Positions 7,538 through 16,653 of a stretch of DNA of 64,000 nt are shown here, one piece after another. The notes under the pieces are model-generated. The model saw only the letters and a list, made by a program, of their open reading frames with translations. It searched no databases and was not told the DNA's origin. Source of the DNA: UBA11740 sp049273695. Its GTDB lineage: Bacteria; Acidobacteriota; Blastocatellia; Pyrinomonadales; Pyrinomonadaceae. The DNA is taken from contig JBASRE010000011.1 in the NCBI GenBank assembly GCA_049273695.1, forward strand, positions 1 to 64,000, in the 5' to 3' direction. Both the position numbers and the translations under genes were made by a program. The stretch's first letter is position 1. Each line of letters begins with the position of its first letter.

Positions 7538-8865
7538 GAAAATTCTTCGCCGTCGTCAAACGCGAATACATTCAGCGCGTTCGGACCAAGTTCTTCGTGG
7601 TCGCGACGATTCTCGGCCCGCTACTCATGGCGGGATTTGCAGTCGTGCCTGCCATGATGTTTGGAATCAGGTCCGGGGGCCCAACGCGTCTCGCGATTGT
7701 CGATCAAACTGGCAAGATCTACGAGCGGGTGGCTCGAGAACTGGCAATCGATCGGCGAGCGGCCAGCCCAACTCCCAGCCCCAAGCCGGAACAGCCACCC
7801 GGCCTCAATAACGATCCCAGGGAACGCGCGAAACAAAGCGGCGACACGATGCAGTCCCACTTCGCAGTGGAAGAAGTGAAGATGAATGGGCGTTCGCTGG
7901 AAGATGTTCGCAAGGAGTTAGACGCCAGAGTCAGCCGCAAAGAGCTCGAGGGGTACATCATTCTTCCGGCGGGTTTGCTTAAGGATGAACAGCCCGAATT
8001 CAGTGCCCGGAACACAGCCGACGTTTTCACCCAGTCGAGAGTTGAGAATTCAATCAGCCGGGCCCTGCGTTCGCAACGGATGGTCGAAAACGGCATCAAT
8101 GAAGAGCAGATCGAAAGAATGTCCGAGCCGGTGAGTTTGAAAACAACCGGCATCGGCGGTAAAGAAGGCGCCGGCGAGTCAAGCTTTTTTCTGGTCTTCG
8201 GGTTGGGGCTTTTGATCTACATGAGCGTCCTGATGTACGGGCAATTCGTGCTGGGCGCGGTGATCGAAGAGAAAGAAACCAGGATTGCTGAAATTCTGTT
8301 TTCTTCGATGCGCTCATTCCCTTTGATGATGGGCAAACTCATAGGTGTCTCGCTGGTGGCTTTGACCCAACTGGGAATCTGGGCGATTGCTTTCCTTACC
8401 ATCTCGGTGTGGCTGGCCGGCTCTTCGTTTACTTTGCCGCAGATTCCGCCACTGGTTTTTGTCTATTTCGTCCTTTATTTTCTGCTTGGCTATTTCATAT
8501 ACGCGACGATTTATGCGGTTGTCGGTGCGATGGTTACGACGACGCAGGAGGGCGGCCAGTTAGCCTTGCCAATTGTCCTTCTACTCGTCATGGGGTTCTA
8601 TCTCTCGTTCAATGTTATTCGAAGTCCTAATTCACCCCTCGCCTTCTGGGCCTCAATGTTTCCTTTCTTCGCGCCGATTACGATGCTGGTGCGGATTGTG
8701 ACTGAAACACCGCCGTTTTGGCAGATCTTGCTTTCGTTTGGAATTGGAATCGCCACCGTGGCGGGATTGATGTGGTTAGCGTCGCGGATTTATCGCGTGG
8801 GGATGTTGATGTACGGGAAGAAAGCAACCATTCCGGAAGTCTTGCGCTGGATACGACAGGCGTAG
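7534..8865 (+). CDS. ABC-2 type transporter permease (NatB-like)
   Basis: 443 residues. It begins MRKFFAVVKREYIQRVRTKFF, a typical ABC-2 permease N-terminus, with the first membrane helix at about residues 20-45. A periplasmic domain of about 180 residues follows, then five or six membrane helices from about residue 215 on. The segment GAVIEEKETRIAEILFSSMRSFPLMMGKL is the conserved coupling region of NatB/CcmB-like permeases. It is translationally coupled to the upstream ATPase and likely forms the exporter with it. The substrate is unknown. Confidence 0.92.
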   Translation: MRKFFAVVKREYIQRVRTKFFVVATILGPLLMAGFAVVPAMMFGIRSGGPTRLAIVDQTGKIYERVARELAIDRRAASPTPSPKPEQPPGLNNDPRERAKQSGDTMQSHFAVEEVKMNGRSLEDVRKELDARVSRKELEGYIILPAGLLKDEQPEFSARNTADVFTQSRVENSISRALRSQRMVENGINEEQIERMSEPVSLKTTGIGGKEGAGESSFFLVFGLGLLIYMSVLMYGQFVLGAVIEEKETRIAEILFSSMRSFPLMMGKLIGVSLVALTQLGIWAIAFLTISVWLAGSSFTLPQIPPLVFVYFVLYFLLGYFIYATIYAVVGAMVTTTQEGGQLALPIVLLLVMGFYLSFNVIRSPNSPLAFWASMFPFFAPITMLVRIVTETPPFWQILLSFGIGIATVAGLMWLASRIYRVGMLMYGKKATIPEVLRWIRQA

Positions 8866-8986
8866 TCACGAAATAAGCCGCAGAGTTACGCACATAGAAC
8901 AAGACCGCGGAACCGCAAGAGTCGATTAGTGTTTTTTTATCTGCGAGACCCCGCGTTCATCTGCGGCCAAATTGCCCGAGTAGCTG

Positions 8987-9583
8987 ATGCCCATCGAGAT
9001 CGAAAAGAAATATCGTTTGACCCCGGGCGAGCGTCGCGCGATCGAAAAGCGACTTCGCGGGTTGGGTTACAAACCTAAGAAGGTCGAGTTCGAAGAGAAC
9101 ACAATCTATCGCGGCGGCAACTTGGAATTTGGCAAGCGCGCCATGCGAATTCGCCGCGTGAATGGCGAAGCAGTTCTCACTTTCAAACAACGCATTCCCA
9201 CGAACTCTCCCATCAAGCATCAGCAGGAAAACGAGACGCGCGTCAGCGACGCAGAAGCGACGCACGAGGTTTTGGTGGCGCTGGGCTTCGCGCCCGCCTT
9301 GATTTACGAAAAACGTCGCACGCGGTGGGATGTTGGCAAAGCGAAACTCGTGATTGATGAACTGCCGTTCGGATTGTTTATGGAGATCGAGGCGTCTGAG
9401 AGAGATATCAAGCGCGTGGAAAAGCTCATCGACGGCGGCAAGCTGCCGGCGGTTAATGAAACCTATCCGTCACTAACAGCCAATCTTGGAAAGAAGAACC
9501 GGAAGGGGATTATCGAAGCGAGGTTTGGTAAGGCAGGAGGCAAAAAGCAGAGAGCAGAAAGCAGAACAAAATCTGATGTCTGA
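8987..9583 (+). CDS. CYTH-domain protein (class IV adenylate cyclase / thiamine triphosphatase-like)
   Basis: 198 residues. The N-terminal EIEKK signature (ExExK) binds metal and triphosphate. Paired basic and acidic strands follow (AMRIRRVNGEAVLTFKQR, YEKRRTRWDVGKAKLVIDEL, GLFMEIEA), closing the triphosphate tunnel typical of CYTH enzymes. Members are class IV adenylate cyclases (CyaB), thiamine triphosphatases or inorganic triphosphatases, and the sequence does not choose among them. The last 15-20 residues, rich in Lys, Gln and Arg, are encoded by the heptamer array that begins at 9540, so the original gene probably ended slightly earlier. Preceded by a 121-base gap with no recognised signal. 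Confidence 0.88.
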   Translation: MPIEIEKKYRLTPGERRAIEKRLRGLGYKPKKVEFEENTIYRGGNLEFGKRAMRIRRVNGEAVLTFKQRIPTNSPIKHQQENETRVSDAEATHEVLVALGFAPALIYEKRRTRWDVGKAKLVIDELPFGLFMEIEASERDIKRVEKLIDGGKLPAVNETYPSLTANLGKKNRKGIIEARFGKAGGKKQRAESRTKSDV

Positions 9584-9598
9584 CCTCTGATGTCTTGC
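9540..9598. repeat. Heptamer array (GCAGAGA/GCAGAAA and ATGTCTG words)
   Basis: Seven-base words AAGCAGA, GAGCAGA and AAGCAGA, then CTGATGT, CTGACCT and CTGATGT. The array covers the last codons of the CYTH gene and the short gap to the convergent anti-sigma gene. Confidence 0.75.
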
Positions 9599-9600
9599 AG

Positions 9601-10401
9601 TTAGTAGTTTCGGTCGCGCACTTCCACTGTCTGAATCGAAAACACGACGCGCATCGTTCCGGCCCGGCGGTCTAAAGAAGACGGCACGAACACGGCGTTG
9701 TTTCTCAGCGCCGCCTGAAAGTCATCGAGCATCCGGCGGTCGCGCGGCGCGTGCATCACATCCGCAACGGAAGCCGTTCCGTTGCTGAACACGTCCGCGA
9801 TCACGACCATGTCATCGGTGCTTTCACTTTGATGTAAGTGCGGGTTCGCCAGGTTCAACGTGGCGAGACCCCCGTTCGGATTCAAACTAGGCGACTCAGA
9901 ATTGAACGGCGTGCGCAGCGCGGCGTAATTCGTCGGGGTAATGGGCCGATTAATATCGTACGGCCCGCTGCTGCTCACCGCATTGTATTGCTCGAATGCG
10001 GTCGCGGCTTCCTTCAGCGCCAGCATGTGTGGTCGCAGGGCGGCGAACACGGCCGCGAACAGAATAATTGACGCGACCGAGCTGAACGCATAGCGCATGG
10101 CTCGTGGCTGTAGCCAAACAGAAATGAAATCGACGAAGGCTTCGCCGAAAGGCGCGTTGCGACGCGCTCGTTGGACTGAAACTTCCGCGCGCACCGCATT
10201 CTGGATCACCGGAATTAAATCAGCCGGAACTGAAGGCCGCGACATCGTTCCCAGGCTGACCCGCACCGCACGAAACTGCGCGAGTTCGTCCCGGCAAACC
10301 GGACAGACTTCCAGATGCCGATCGCAGCGGGTGCGTTCGTCATCCGCTAGTCCGTCATCGCAGTAAAGCGAAAGCGATTCCTGAATCTCTTCACAGTTCA
10401 T
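9601..10401 (-). CDS. Putative anti-sigma factor with zinc-finger (zf-HC2) domain
   Basis: 266 residues from the ATG at 10401; an upstream in-frame codon at 10452 lies in repeat sequence. The N-terminus holds a ZAS-type motif, HLEVCPVC (HxxxCxxC), which in this family binds zinc and clamps an ECF sigma factor. A single membrane helix follows at about residues 115-135 (FSSVASIILFAAVFAALRP). The C-terminal part is periplasmic and of unknown fold; its last strands (MRVVFSIQTVEVRD) resemble TonB-C/DUF-type beta segments. The ECF sigma gene lies upstream on the same strand, across a 367-base gap full of repeats. Regulation of that sigma factor is inferred from the pairing. Confidence 0.85.
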   Translation of the reverse strand: MNCEEIQESLSLYCDDGLADDERTRCDRHLEVCPVCRDELAQFRAVRVSLGTMSRPSVPADLIPVIQNAVRAEVSVQRARRNAPFGEAFVDFISVWLQPRAMRYAFSSVASIILFAAVFAALRPHMLALKEAATAFEQYNAVSSSGPYDINRPITPTNYAALRTPFNSESPSLNPNGGLATLNLANPHLHQSESTDDMVVIADVFSNGTASVADVMHAPRDRRMLDDFQAALRNNAVFVPSSLDRRAGTMRVVFSIQTVEVRDRNY

Positions 10402-10404
10402 AAC

Positions 10405-10486
10405 GTCATTTCGAATTTCGAAATGCGAATTGCGAAATGGCCCAATCTTCAAATCCGCAATTCGAAATTCGCAATCCGCAATTCTG
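10405..10486. repeat. Heptamer array (AAATTCG/CGCAATT words), self-complementary
   Basis: Words such as AATTTCG, AAATGCG and AATTGCG are followed by their complements CGCAATT and CGAAATT, so the block can fold on itself. It lies directly upstream of the anti-sigma start. The rest of the 10402-10768 gap holds no gene; one dispersed palindrome lies at 10714-10761. Confidence 0.75.
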
Positions 10487-10713
10487 TCGTGAATGGCTGG
10501 CCAACCCCGGCTGCTCTTCCCTGGAGCAACGCCGGCTCTGCAAAGTTGGCACTTAACGATTCAGCCATGCTCGAGTGAACCTTACGTGTTGTTGCTGACC
10601 ACGTTTTCAAACTCACTCTCACACTTCCGAATTGGCCACCCTGCCGAGCCGTCACTTCGACCCTTTTGGCACCGAGTTCTCCGTGAAACCGGGGCGGGCC
10701 AACCATTCACTTT

Positions 10714-10761
10714 CGGTACGAACGCCTCTGGCGTGCAGCATGCCCGAGGCATGCGTACCGA
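10714..10761. repeat. Dispersed palindromic repeat, GGTACG family (copy 3)
   Basis: CGGTACGAACGCCTC opens the element and GAGGCATGCGTACCG closes it, with two nested GC-rich hairpins (ACGCC/GGCGT and GCATGCC/GGCATGC). It lies just after the sigma factor's stop and may act as a terminator or mRNA-end structure. Confidence 0.7.
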
Positions 10762-10768
10762 GTTAGAT

Positions 10769-11452
10769 TTACAAAGAACCTTCCAACTTGCGTCGCAGCT
10801 CCAAACGTCCTCGCGCCAGCCGCGACTTTACAGTCCCGATGTTGATTTGCAGTGCCGCCGCAATCTCTTCATACGTCAAGCCTTCGACATCTCTCAGCAC
10901 CACGGCTTCCCGATAAGCGCTACGCAAACTCTGTAAAGCCTCGCGCAACTGATTCTCGCGTTCGTGCGCCAGCGTTTCCTGTTCAGGGTTGGAGGCGTTG
11001 ACGTCTTCCAGGCGCGTGGCGATCGTCTGCTCGCGTTCGCCAATCGGCGCGTCCAACGAAACCGTCGCATCTCGTCGCCGCCTGCGCCACCATCGCCAAC
11101 GATTTCGCGCCTGGTTGATTGCGATCCGGTACAGCCACGTTTTCAAATCCGCGTCACCCCGGAATTTCGCAATCGCCTGGAAAGCACGCAAAAACGTTTC
11201 CTGCGTCAGGTCCCGAGCTTCTTCTGCGTCACTGGTCAGGCGATAAAGCAGCGCGTAGATGTCGCCGGTTCTTTCCGCGACCAACTGTTCGAACGCTGCG
11301 GCCTCGCCGCGCTTCAATCTTTCAAGGAACAGGTCTTCCGGTTTTTCAAGGAACAGGTCTTCTGCAGTCGAACGGACACCGACTAAAGCTGCCGAGGCAA
11401 CTTCGTTCAACTCCGCTTGGGTGCGAAGGGCGATTTGCTCCCCGTAGCTCAC
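10769..11452 (-). CDS. RNA polymerase ECF sigma factor (RpoE-like)
   Basis: 227 residues. Region 2 is clear (FEQLVAERTGDIYALLYRLT, ARDLTQETFLRAFQAI, LKTWLYRIAINQARNRWRW). After an acidic linker, region 4 reads LRSAYREAVVLRDVEGLTYEEIAAALQINIGTVKSRLARGR. It directs RNA polymerase to a specific regulon and is probably held inactive by the zinc-finger protein encoded downstream. The N-terminus is longer than usual and contains a tandem duplication (DLFLEKPE then DLFLERLK), matched by a repeated nucleotide block at about 11322-11361. Two other codons may serve as start; the first was kept. Confidence 0.92.
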   Translation of the reverse strand: MSYGEQIALRTQAELNEVASAALVGVRSTAEDLFLEKPEDLFLERLKRGEAAAFEQLVAERTGDIYALLYRLTSDAEEARDLTQETFLRAFQAIAKFRGDADLKTWLYRIAINQARNRWRWWRRRRRDATVSLDAPIGEREQTIATRLEDVNASNPEQETLAHERENQLREALQSLRSAYREAVVLRDVEGLTYEEIAAALQINIGTVKSRLARGRLELRRKLEGSL

Positions 11453-11639
11453 GCTAACCCCCCAACGGGTCCGTCTGGCGCGACAAGCTTGAAACCGTTC
11501 GACCGCGCTTGCTCGTGCCGACGTTCCCTTAGACCCCCTGTGCCGATGTTTTGTTCCCTGTCCGACATTACCGAAATCACTAACTTCTGCCGGTTACTCA
11601 GATGACGCGGACTGGACGAAAGTTGCGACCGCCGTCTGC

Positions 11640-11667
11640 TTGACATCCACCAGACCCGCCGTTAAAT
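11640..11667 (+). promoter_or_regulatory. Candidate sigma-70 promoter for the TPR protein gene
   Basis: TTGACA at 11640-11645, a 16-base spacer, and TTAAAT at 11662-11667, about 70 bases before the chosen start at 11736. The rest of the 11453-11735 gap shows nothing recognisable. Confidence 0.5.
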
Positions 11668-11735
11668 TCGCTGTTTCCGCGATCATACACCTTTTTGAAC
11701 GCGCGTCACCGTGCGAACTTGCAAGAGGAAATTGC

Positions 11736-12542
11736 TTGGCTAAATACAAAAAAAAGCGCGCCCGCGAACTGAAGCACGATAAGTTTCGCGACACCACAAT
11801 GTTGCTTGCCGACCGGCTGGCGACCCGGACGGCGGGCCGGGGCCGGCAGGTGCTCTATGTGCTGCTGGCGGTGGTCGTCGTAGCCGCGGCTGCGTACGGA
11901 TTTTATAGTTGGCGGCAGAAACGGGCGGACGAAGCTGAAGCGGCCATGGGTCGCGCCATCGCGATCGCCCGGGCGGAAATCAACCCGGCACCGCTGCCGA
12001 ATTCGAAAGACCCGGTTTTCAGTACTGAGCAGGAACGCGCCAAACGCGTAATCGAAGAATTTCAGAAAGTCGCAGCCAAGTACGGCGACCCCTATCGCAG
12101 CGAAGCACAACTGTTCATTGCCCGCAGCCTTCTGGTCACAGAGCCCGAGCGTGGCGTCGCCGAGCTGCAGAATCTGAGTGCCGGGAGCGGTGACGTCGCC
12201 GTGCTGGCAAAGTTCGCACTCGCGCAGAGAAAAGAATCCGACGGAAAGCTTGATGAAGCGGCCGCGATGTACGCCGACCTCGCGAGACAAAACGCGACGA
12301 TCGTGACACCTGAGTCGGCGAACCTGCGCCTGGCGCTGCTTTACGATAAGCAAGGCAAGAAAAAGGAATCTGCCGATTTGCTCTTTAACATGATCTCCGC
12401 CGCGCGCAGCGCGAAAGACAAGGACGGCAAACCGATTCCCGAGTCGGCGGCCGCTCGCACAGCAGTCCGCGAACTCCTCCGAATTGATCCCGAGCGACAC
12501 AAACAATTACCGGCCCCTCCGCCGATGGATCTTACCTTGTGA
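11736..12542 (+). CDS. Membrane-anchored TPR protein (YfgM/BamD-like tetratricopeptide repeats)
   Basis: 268 residues from a TTG at 11736, chosen because AGAGGAA lies about seven bases upstream and the protein then begins LAKYKKKRARELKHDKF, a natural cytoplasmic N-terminus. Upstream residues to 11640 look non-coding. One membrane helix (VLYVLLAVVVVAAAAYGFY, about residues 45-63) is followed by a periplasmic helical region with TPR-like pairs (AKFALAQRKESDGKLDEAAAMYADLA; LRLALLYDKQGKKKESADLLF). Architecture matches YfgM-type envelope proteins, which help secretion chaperones or septal complexes, but no specific role is assigned. Confidence 0.8.
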   Translation: MAKYKKKRARELKHDKFRDTTMLLADRLATRTAGRGRQVLYVLLAVVVVAAAAYGFYSWRQKRADEAEAAMGRAIAIARAEINPAPLPNSKDPVFSTEQERAKRVIEEFQKVAAKYGDPYRSEAQLFIARSLLVTEPERGVAELQNLSAGSGDVAVLAKFALAQRKESDGKLDEAAAMYADLARQNATIVTPESANLRLALLYDKQGKKKESADLLFNMISAARSAKDKDGKPIPESAAARTAVRELLRIDPERHKQLPAPPPMDLTL

Positions 12543-12581
12543 CCCATCATCCATTTAGGCTTGACGTAGATTTGCGTCGGC

Positions 12582-13814
12582 ATGGATCCATTTACCCACA
12601 CACTGGTTGGACTGACCGCCGCGAAAGCGGGACTTAAGCGGCTGTCGCCGCTGGCGACGACTGTTTGCATGCTTGCTGCCAACAGTCCTGACTCGGATGT
12701 CGTCGTCGGCTTCGTCACTGACCGTTGGACCTACCTGCATCATCATCGGGGAATAACTCATTCAATCGTTGGTGTGATTGCGCTTGCGTTCATCGTGCCG
12801 GCGATCGTCTGGGTGGGCGAGCGCATCTGGGCTCGCCTCCGTGGCAACCAACCGCGAACGCGCTATCGCGGACTGCTGCTCGCTTCGCTGATTATGACGG
12901 CTACCCATCCGTTGATGGACTGGACGAATAACTACGGAGTCCGGCCGTTTCTCCCTTGGATTAATCGCTGGTTTTACGGCGACCTGGTGTTCATCGTCGA
13001 TCCATACATTCTCTTGCTGATCGGCGGGGCAGCGTTTCTGGCAACGCGACGCGGTTGGCCGAAGATGGTTCTGTGGGCGCTGCTGGCGACGGCATTTGTT
13101 GCTCTAACTTTTCTGGTGGCTTCGCGTCCTGACCCGAGTCTTGCCGGCATCAACATCGCGCGCGTGGTGCTGTTGGTTGGTGTGCTCAGTTTAGTCGTGG
13201 TGCGCGTGCTTAAACTCAGTCGCGGCCGCGAGAGAATTATCGCCGGCGCCGCGCTGGCTGCAGTTGTCGTTTACTGGATTGCCTTAGGGTTCATGCATCG
13301 GTCTGCTTATCAACAGGCGAACGAGTTGGCGGTCCGCGCAACCGCCGGGCGTAATGAACGCGTTCAGCGGTTGGCGGCAATGCCGACGCTCGCTAATCCT
13401 CTGCGTTGGTCGTGCGTGGCCGAAACCGACCGGGCCATCTACCGCTTCTTTGTGAGCCTCGGTGCCTCTTCATCCAGCTCGCCAGCAATCGTTGACGGTT
13501 ATCAGCAGAATTCACCAGACCCTTCACCGAGCCCGCCTCCAAGCGTGAACGGTTATGAACACAATTCTCCGGAATCGTTGTTCAAACGCTACGAAAAACC
13601 GACCGGCCGCGCGGCCGAGCTCTCCGCGGTGGCGGCCGAAGATCGACGCGCGAAGATTCTGCTCAACTTTGCGCGCTTTCCGATCGCGCGGGTGCCGGAC
13701 GAGAACTGCGTCAGCCAGACCATCGTTCAAATCGCCGACCTGCGTTACACTGAGCCTGGCGTAACTCGGGGCACATTTTCTCTGAACGTGCCGGTAGAAT
13801 GCGTGTCTAAGTAA
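12582..13814 (+). CDS. Inner-membrane metal-dependent hydrolase, YdjM/LexA-regulated family
   Basis: 410 residues. Starts MDPFTHTLVGLTAAKAGLKR and carries the family's conserved blocks: AANSPDSDVV (acidic metal site) and YLHHHRGITHSIVG (His-rich site), then TATHPLMDWTNNYGVRPF. About seven membrane helices are spread over residues 60-280. The C-terminal 130 residues are soluble and less conserved. The family (PF04307) is annotated as membrane-bound metal-dependent hydrolases, but the physiological substrate is unknown. It follows the TPR gene by 39 bases on the same strand and may be cotranscribed. Confidence 0.9.
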   Translation: MDPFTHTLVGLTAAKAGLKRLSPLATTVCMLAANSPDSDVVVGFVTDRWTYLHHHRGITHSIVGVIALAFIVPAIVWVGERIWARLRGNQPRTRYRGLLLASLIMTATHPLMDWTNNYGVRPFLPWINRWFYGDLVFIVDPYILLLIGGAAFLATRRGWPKMVLWALLATAFVALTFLVASRPDPSLAGINIARVVLLVGVLSLVVVRVLKLSRGRERIIAGAALAAVVVYWIALGFMHRSAYQQANELAVRATAGRNERVQRLAAMPTLANPLRWSCVAETDRAIYRFFVSLGASSSSSPAIVDGYQQNSPDPSPSPPPSVNGYEHNSPESLFKRYEKPTGRAAELSAVAAEDRRAKILLNFARFPIARVPDENCVSQTIVQIADLRYTEPGVTRGTFSLNVPVECVSK

Positions 13815-13826
13815 AGGAAGGCTGTG

Positions 13827-13907
13827 GGGATAGGGTGTTGGGTTAGAGCCTATTTGACATTTGAGATTTGAAAGTTGGCATTTCGCTACACCCTTCACCC
13901 TAACCCC
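13827..13907. repeat. Nested inverted repeat with heptamer words (ATTTGAG/ATTTGAC)
   Basis: GGGGATAGGGTG and GGGTTAG on the left are mirrored by CACCCT and CTAACCCC on the right. Heptamers ATTTGAC, ATTTGAG and ATTTGAA fill the centre. It occupies nearly the whole gap between two same-strand genes. Confidence 0.7.
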
Positions 13908-13912
13908 TTACG

Positions 13913-15337
13913 ATGAACGAAGTAACCCAGAAACAACTGCTCGAAACCCTGCGCGATACGCCGTGCACTCGGGGTGCGGCGGCGAAGCGCGACGTGATGG
14001 CAAGCATTCGCGTCTCTCCCGCGGGTTACTTTGCGTTTGCCGCCCTGCTGACATTCGTCTCAGTCATTCTGCTGCGAACAAACAGAGATTTGGCCGCGCT
14101 GGTCGTGGTGGCCTCTGCGTGGATTGTGATCCCGGTAGTCGTGGCGACTGACCGGCTGTATTTCGACGGGTTTACCCTGTTTCGTTCAGGGCTGCTGCCG
14201 CTGTTTGAGCGCCTTGTGCGCGGCCGGCGACCGAAACTTACTGTGGATGAGGTCGAGCGCGTCGAAGTCGCCGCCGTGCGCACGCTGCGGCGCGGGGGCC
14301 GGGTTCGCTATCGTTACCGAATTGAGATTAGCGGCAAAGGCAGAAACTTTATTTTTGCGAGCGGCGGTCGAAAGTTTCGCCAGATGGTTAACGCGCTCTT
14401 TCCGCGCATTGCGGATGAGAAGCTGGACGCACGCGCGTGTGAACTGCGCGACTATTTGTGCGATCCGAAAGAACTTCTCGAGCAGGTGAATCGACTGGGG
14501 ATTGCCGCACCGTCCGTGCTGGAAAACGCTGACGAAAACGCGCGGCATCGAATTGAGAACCGCGTCGCGACCCAGTCCGCGGCAATTGATGACGAAGCCG
14601 AACGCGGTCAAATGCTGCGCGCCATCGCTAACCGTCTGCGCATCGCGGGCCGTTTGCGTGAATCGGCTGAGGCGTTTCGGCGCGCCCTTCACCTGGCGCC
14701 GCATGATCCGAACCTGATTTACGAATTCGCACGGCTGCTGCGGTCACAAGCTTCCGCTTTTAGTGATGCGCGTTTGCTGGCACGTGCGGGCGCCGCGCTA
14801 AAGCTGTCGCTGCGGCGAGGTGCCGGTGACGCCCGTCTGGCCGAGCGCGTCGGTGAAAGCTTCGCAGAATTCGGTCAGCCGGCGCGTGCTGCTAAGGCGT
14901 TTCGTTCCGCGATTGAAATCGACACGGACGCATTTCGCGCTAATGTTGGATTGGCGGAGATTGCTCTCGGTGACGGGAAGCTGGCGCACGTCATTCATCA
15001 TTACCGAGACGCGGCGCGTGTTGCGCCCGATGCCGCGACCAAACGGATGGCGCGCACAGAAGCCGACTACTATTCGCGTCTCAACGACGACGACGACTAT
15101 TTGTCTTCTGAGTTGCGGCGGATGAATTGGCTTGAGAGCGCCGGCCGCGTTCAGCAGTTTTCCGCGCGGGTCAGCTTCGCTGCGTTGTTCGTGGCGCTGA
15201 CCGGGTCATTTCTCGACCAGATCGTGGCCGGCGCCGGTTGGGCCCTGGCGTCGTCGTCGATCATCGGTTGGTCGGGCGCGTTGGTCGTGCGGAAATTTCT
15301 GGCGCGCCGGCGGGGACTCACCCTCACCTCCGAGTAG
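13913..15337 (+). CDS. Membrane protein with TPR-like repeats, function unknown
   Basis: 474 residues. Two adjacent membrane helices (about residues 42-60 and 63-80) are followed by a PH-like beta segment (LTVDEVERVEVAAVRTLRRGG, YRYRIEISGKGRNFIFASG). A long helical region with at least two TPR units then runs from about residue 225 to 400 (ANRLRIAGRLRESAEAFRRA; FAEFGQPARAAKAFRSAIEI). A further hydrophobic pair lies near the C-terminus (about 425-460). I do not recognise a named family. It could be an organiser of a membrane complex. Its neighbours, a YdjM-type protein upstream and a convergent ATP-grasp enzyme, give no clear pathway. Confidence 0.8.
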   Translation: MNEVTQKQLLETLRDTPCTRGAAAKRDVMASIRVSPAGYFAFAALLTFVSVILLRTNRDLAALVVVASAWIVIPVVVATDRLYFDGFTLFRSGLLPLFERLVRGRRPKLTVDEVERVEVAAVRTLRRGGRVRYRYRIEISGKGRNFIFASGGRKFRQMVNALFPRIADEKLDARACELRDYLCDPKELLEQVNRLGIAAPSVLENADENARHRIENRVATQSAAIDDEAERGQMLRAIANRLRIAGRLRESAEAFRRALHLAPHDPNLIYEFARLLRSQASAFSDARLLARAGAALKLSLRRGAGDARLAERVGESFAEFGQPARAAKAFRSAIEIDTDAFRANVGLAEIALGDGKLAHVIHHYRDAARVAPDAATKRMARTEADYYSRLNDDDDYLSSELRRMNWLESAGRVQQFSARVSFAALFVALTGSFLDQIVAGAGWALASSSIIGWSGALVVRKFLARRRGLTLTSE

Positions 15338-15353
15338 CGTCAAGGCGATTGTC

Positions 15354-16394
15354 CTACTTTTGAGCTCCGCGAGCCTTCGTAGATTTCTTCTCAGCTTTCG
15401 GCTTCACTGTGCGGTCGGCTTGCTCAGAGGCTGACGCGACGGCATCCAGTTTTCGCGGCGCCGGATTCAGCAACGCATCCCAGCGATACTGGGGCCGCTC
15501 AACCGGCTCGCTCAGCCGCTTGAATACCAACTTCGTCACTGCCTCTGCTACCCAGTTGTGATAGAACTCGCCGACTGATGCCAGCTCAGCGTCCGGCGCG
15601 GGATTCATGAAATCGATCGCGTACGGAATGCCGCCCTGGATCGCAAACTCCACCGTGTTGATGTCGTAGCCCAGCGCCGAGCAAAGCGTCCGGACGTCAT
15701 GCGTCACGCGCGCATTGAGTTCCGGCGAAAGATAGTTCGGATCGTAGACATACTGCTCGCCGGAAAGGTAAGGCTTGCGCGGATCGTACGGCATGATCAT
15801 CACGTCTTCCTGTCCGATACAGTAGCAGCGCACGAACTGATCGAAATCGACGGCCGCCTGCAGCGTCATGCACAGCGTGCCGGTCTGGTCGTATTCGTGA
15901 ATCAGTTCCTCGATCGAGTTCACCTTCGAAACATTCTTCCAGCCGCCGCCATCGAAAGGTTTCATGAACGCGGGAAAACCGACGTAATCGATAATGGCTT
16001 GCCAGTCGAGTGGGAATTCCAGGTTGCGCAGACTCTCGCTGACGATGCCCGGAATGTAATCCTTCTGTGGCAGCAAAACCGTCTTCGGAACCGCCACGCC
16101 AAGTTTGGTCGCCAGCGAATAATTGAAGAACTTGTCGTCAGCCGACCACCAAAATGGGTTGTTGACGATGACCGTCCCTTCAAGCGCCAGACGCTTTAAC
16201 GTGGCGCGATAGAACGGCACCTCGTGCGAAATGCGATCGATCACGAGATCATATGGCGGCGGATCGTCATGCCGGACGCCCCCGAGCACAAGGTACTCAG
16301 CCGTGACCTTGCCCTCGCCGCGCTCGTTGATGTTACGGATCAATGCTTCGGGAAACGTCTTTTCCCGTCCCACTAAAATGCCTACACGTTTCAT
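15354..16394 (-). CDS. ATP-grasp domain protein (RimK-like ligase)
   Basis: 346 residues from the ATG at 16394, with GGAG about 11 bases upstream; an extra in-frame codon at 16415 is less likely. The N-terminal pre-ATP-grasp half (MKRVGILVGREKTFPEALI) leads to the ATP-binding segment VGFPAFMKPFDGGGWKNVSKV, which holds the nucleotide Lys and glycine loop. A C-terminal metal-binding strand follows (YDINTVEFAIQGGIPYAIDFMNPAP). The tail is basic and low-complexity. ATP-grasp ligases form amide or ester bonds through acyl-phosphates; the substrate here is unknown. It is monocistronic and convergent with the previous gene. Divergent from the LolA-like gene across a 259-base gap. Confidence 0.85.
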   Translation of the reverse strand: MKRVGILVGREKTFPEALIRNINERGEGKVTAEYLVLGGVRHDDPPPYDLVIDRISHEVPFYRATLKRLALEGTVIVNNPFWWSADDKFFNYSLATKLGVAVPKTVLLPQKDYIPGIVSESLRNLEFPLDWQAIIDYVGFPAFMKPFDGGGWKNVSKVNSIEELIHEYDQTGTLCMTLQAAVDFDQFVRCYCIGQEDVMIMPYDPRKPYLSGEQYVYDPNYLSPELNARVTHDVRTLCSALGYDINTVEFAIQGGIPYAIDFMNPAPDAELASVGEFYHNWVAEAVTKLVFKRLSEPVERPQYRWDALLNPAPRKLDAVASASEQADRTVKPKAEKKSTKARGAQK

Positions 16395-16653
16395 GAAGTT
16401 CTCGACTCCAAACACGTGACGGCCCGCGTCTTACGCAGATCACGCTGCCATTCACGTCAAATTTTGATTTTTCGGAAGCGAAAACAACGTAACTTCAGGC
16501 GACCTTATTGTCAAACCTGGGACATCCACCCCGTTTGTCCCGCGCATCTATCCGTTTGGCTCGCATCCGTGTCGGTCGTTCGCTGTGCTACAATCCGCCC
16601 CGCCCAAAAGCTGAGCGGAGCCGGATCTAAGAGTTAGGGCCCAAAACTAAGGT

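Noticed and set aside
11706..12506. 266-codon minus-strand open frame
   Set aside because: Antisense to the TPR protein gene, which has a promoter, membrane helix and repeats; the antisense product has no motif.
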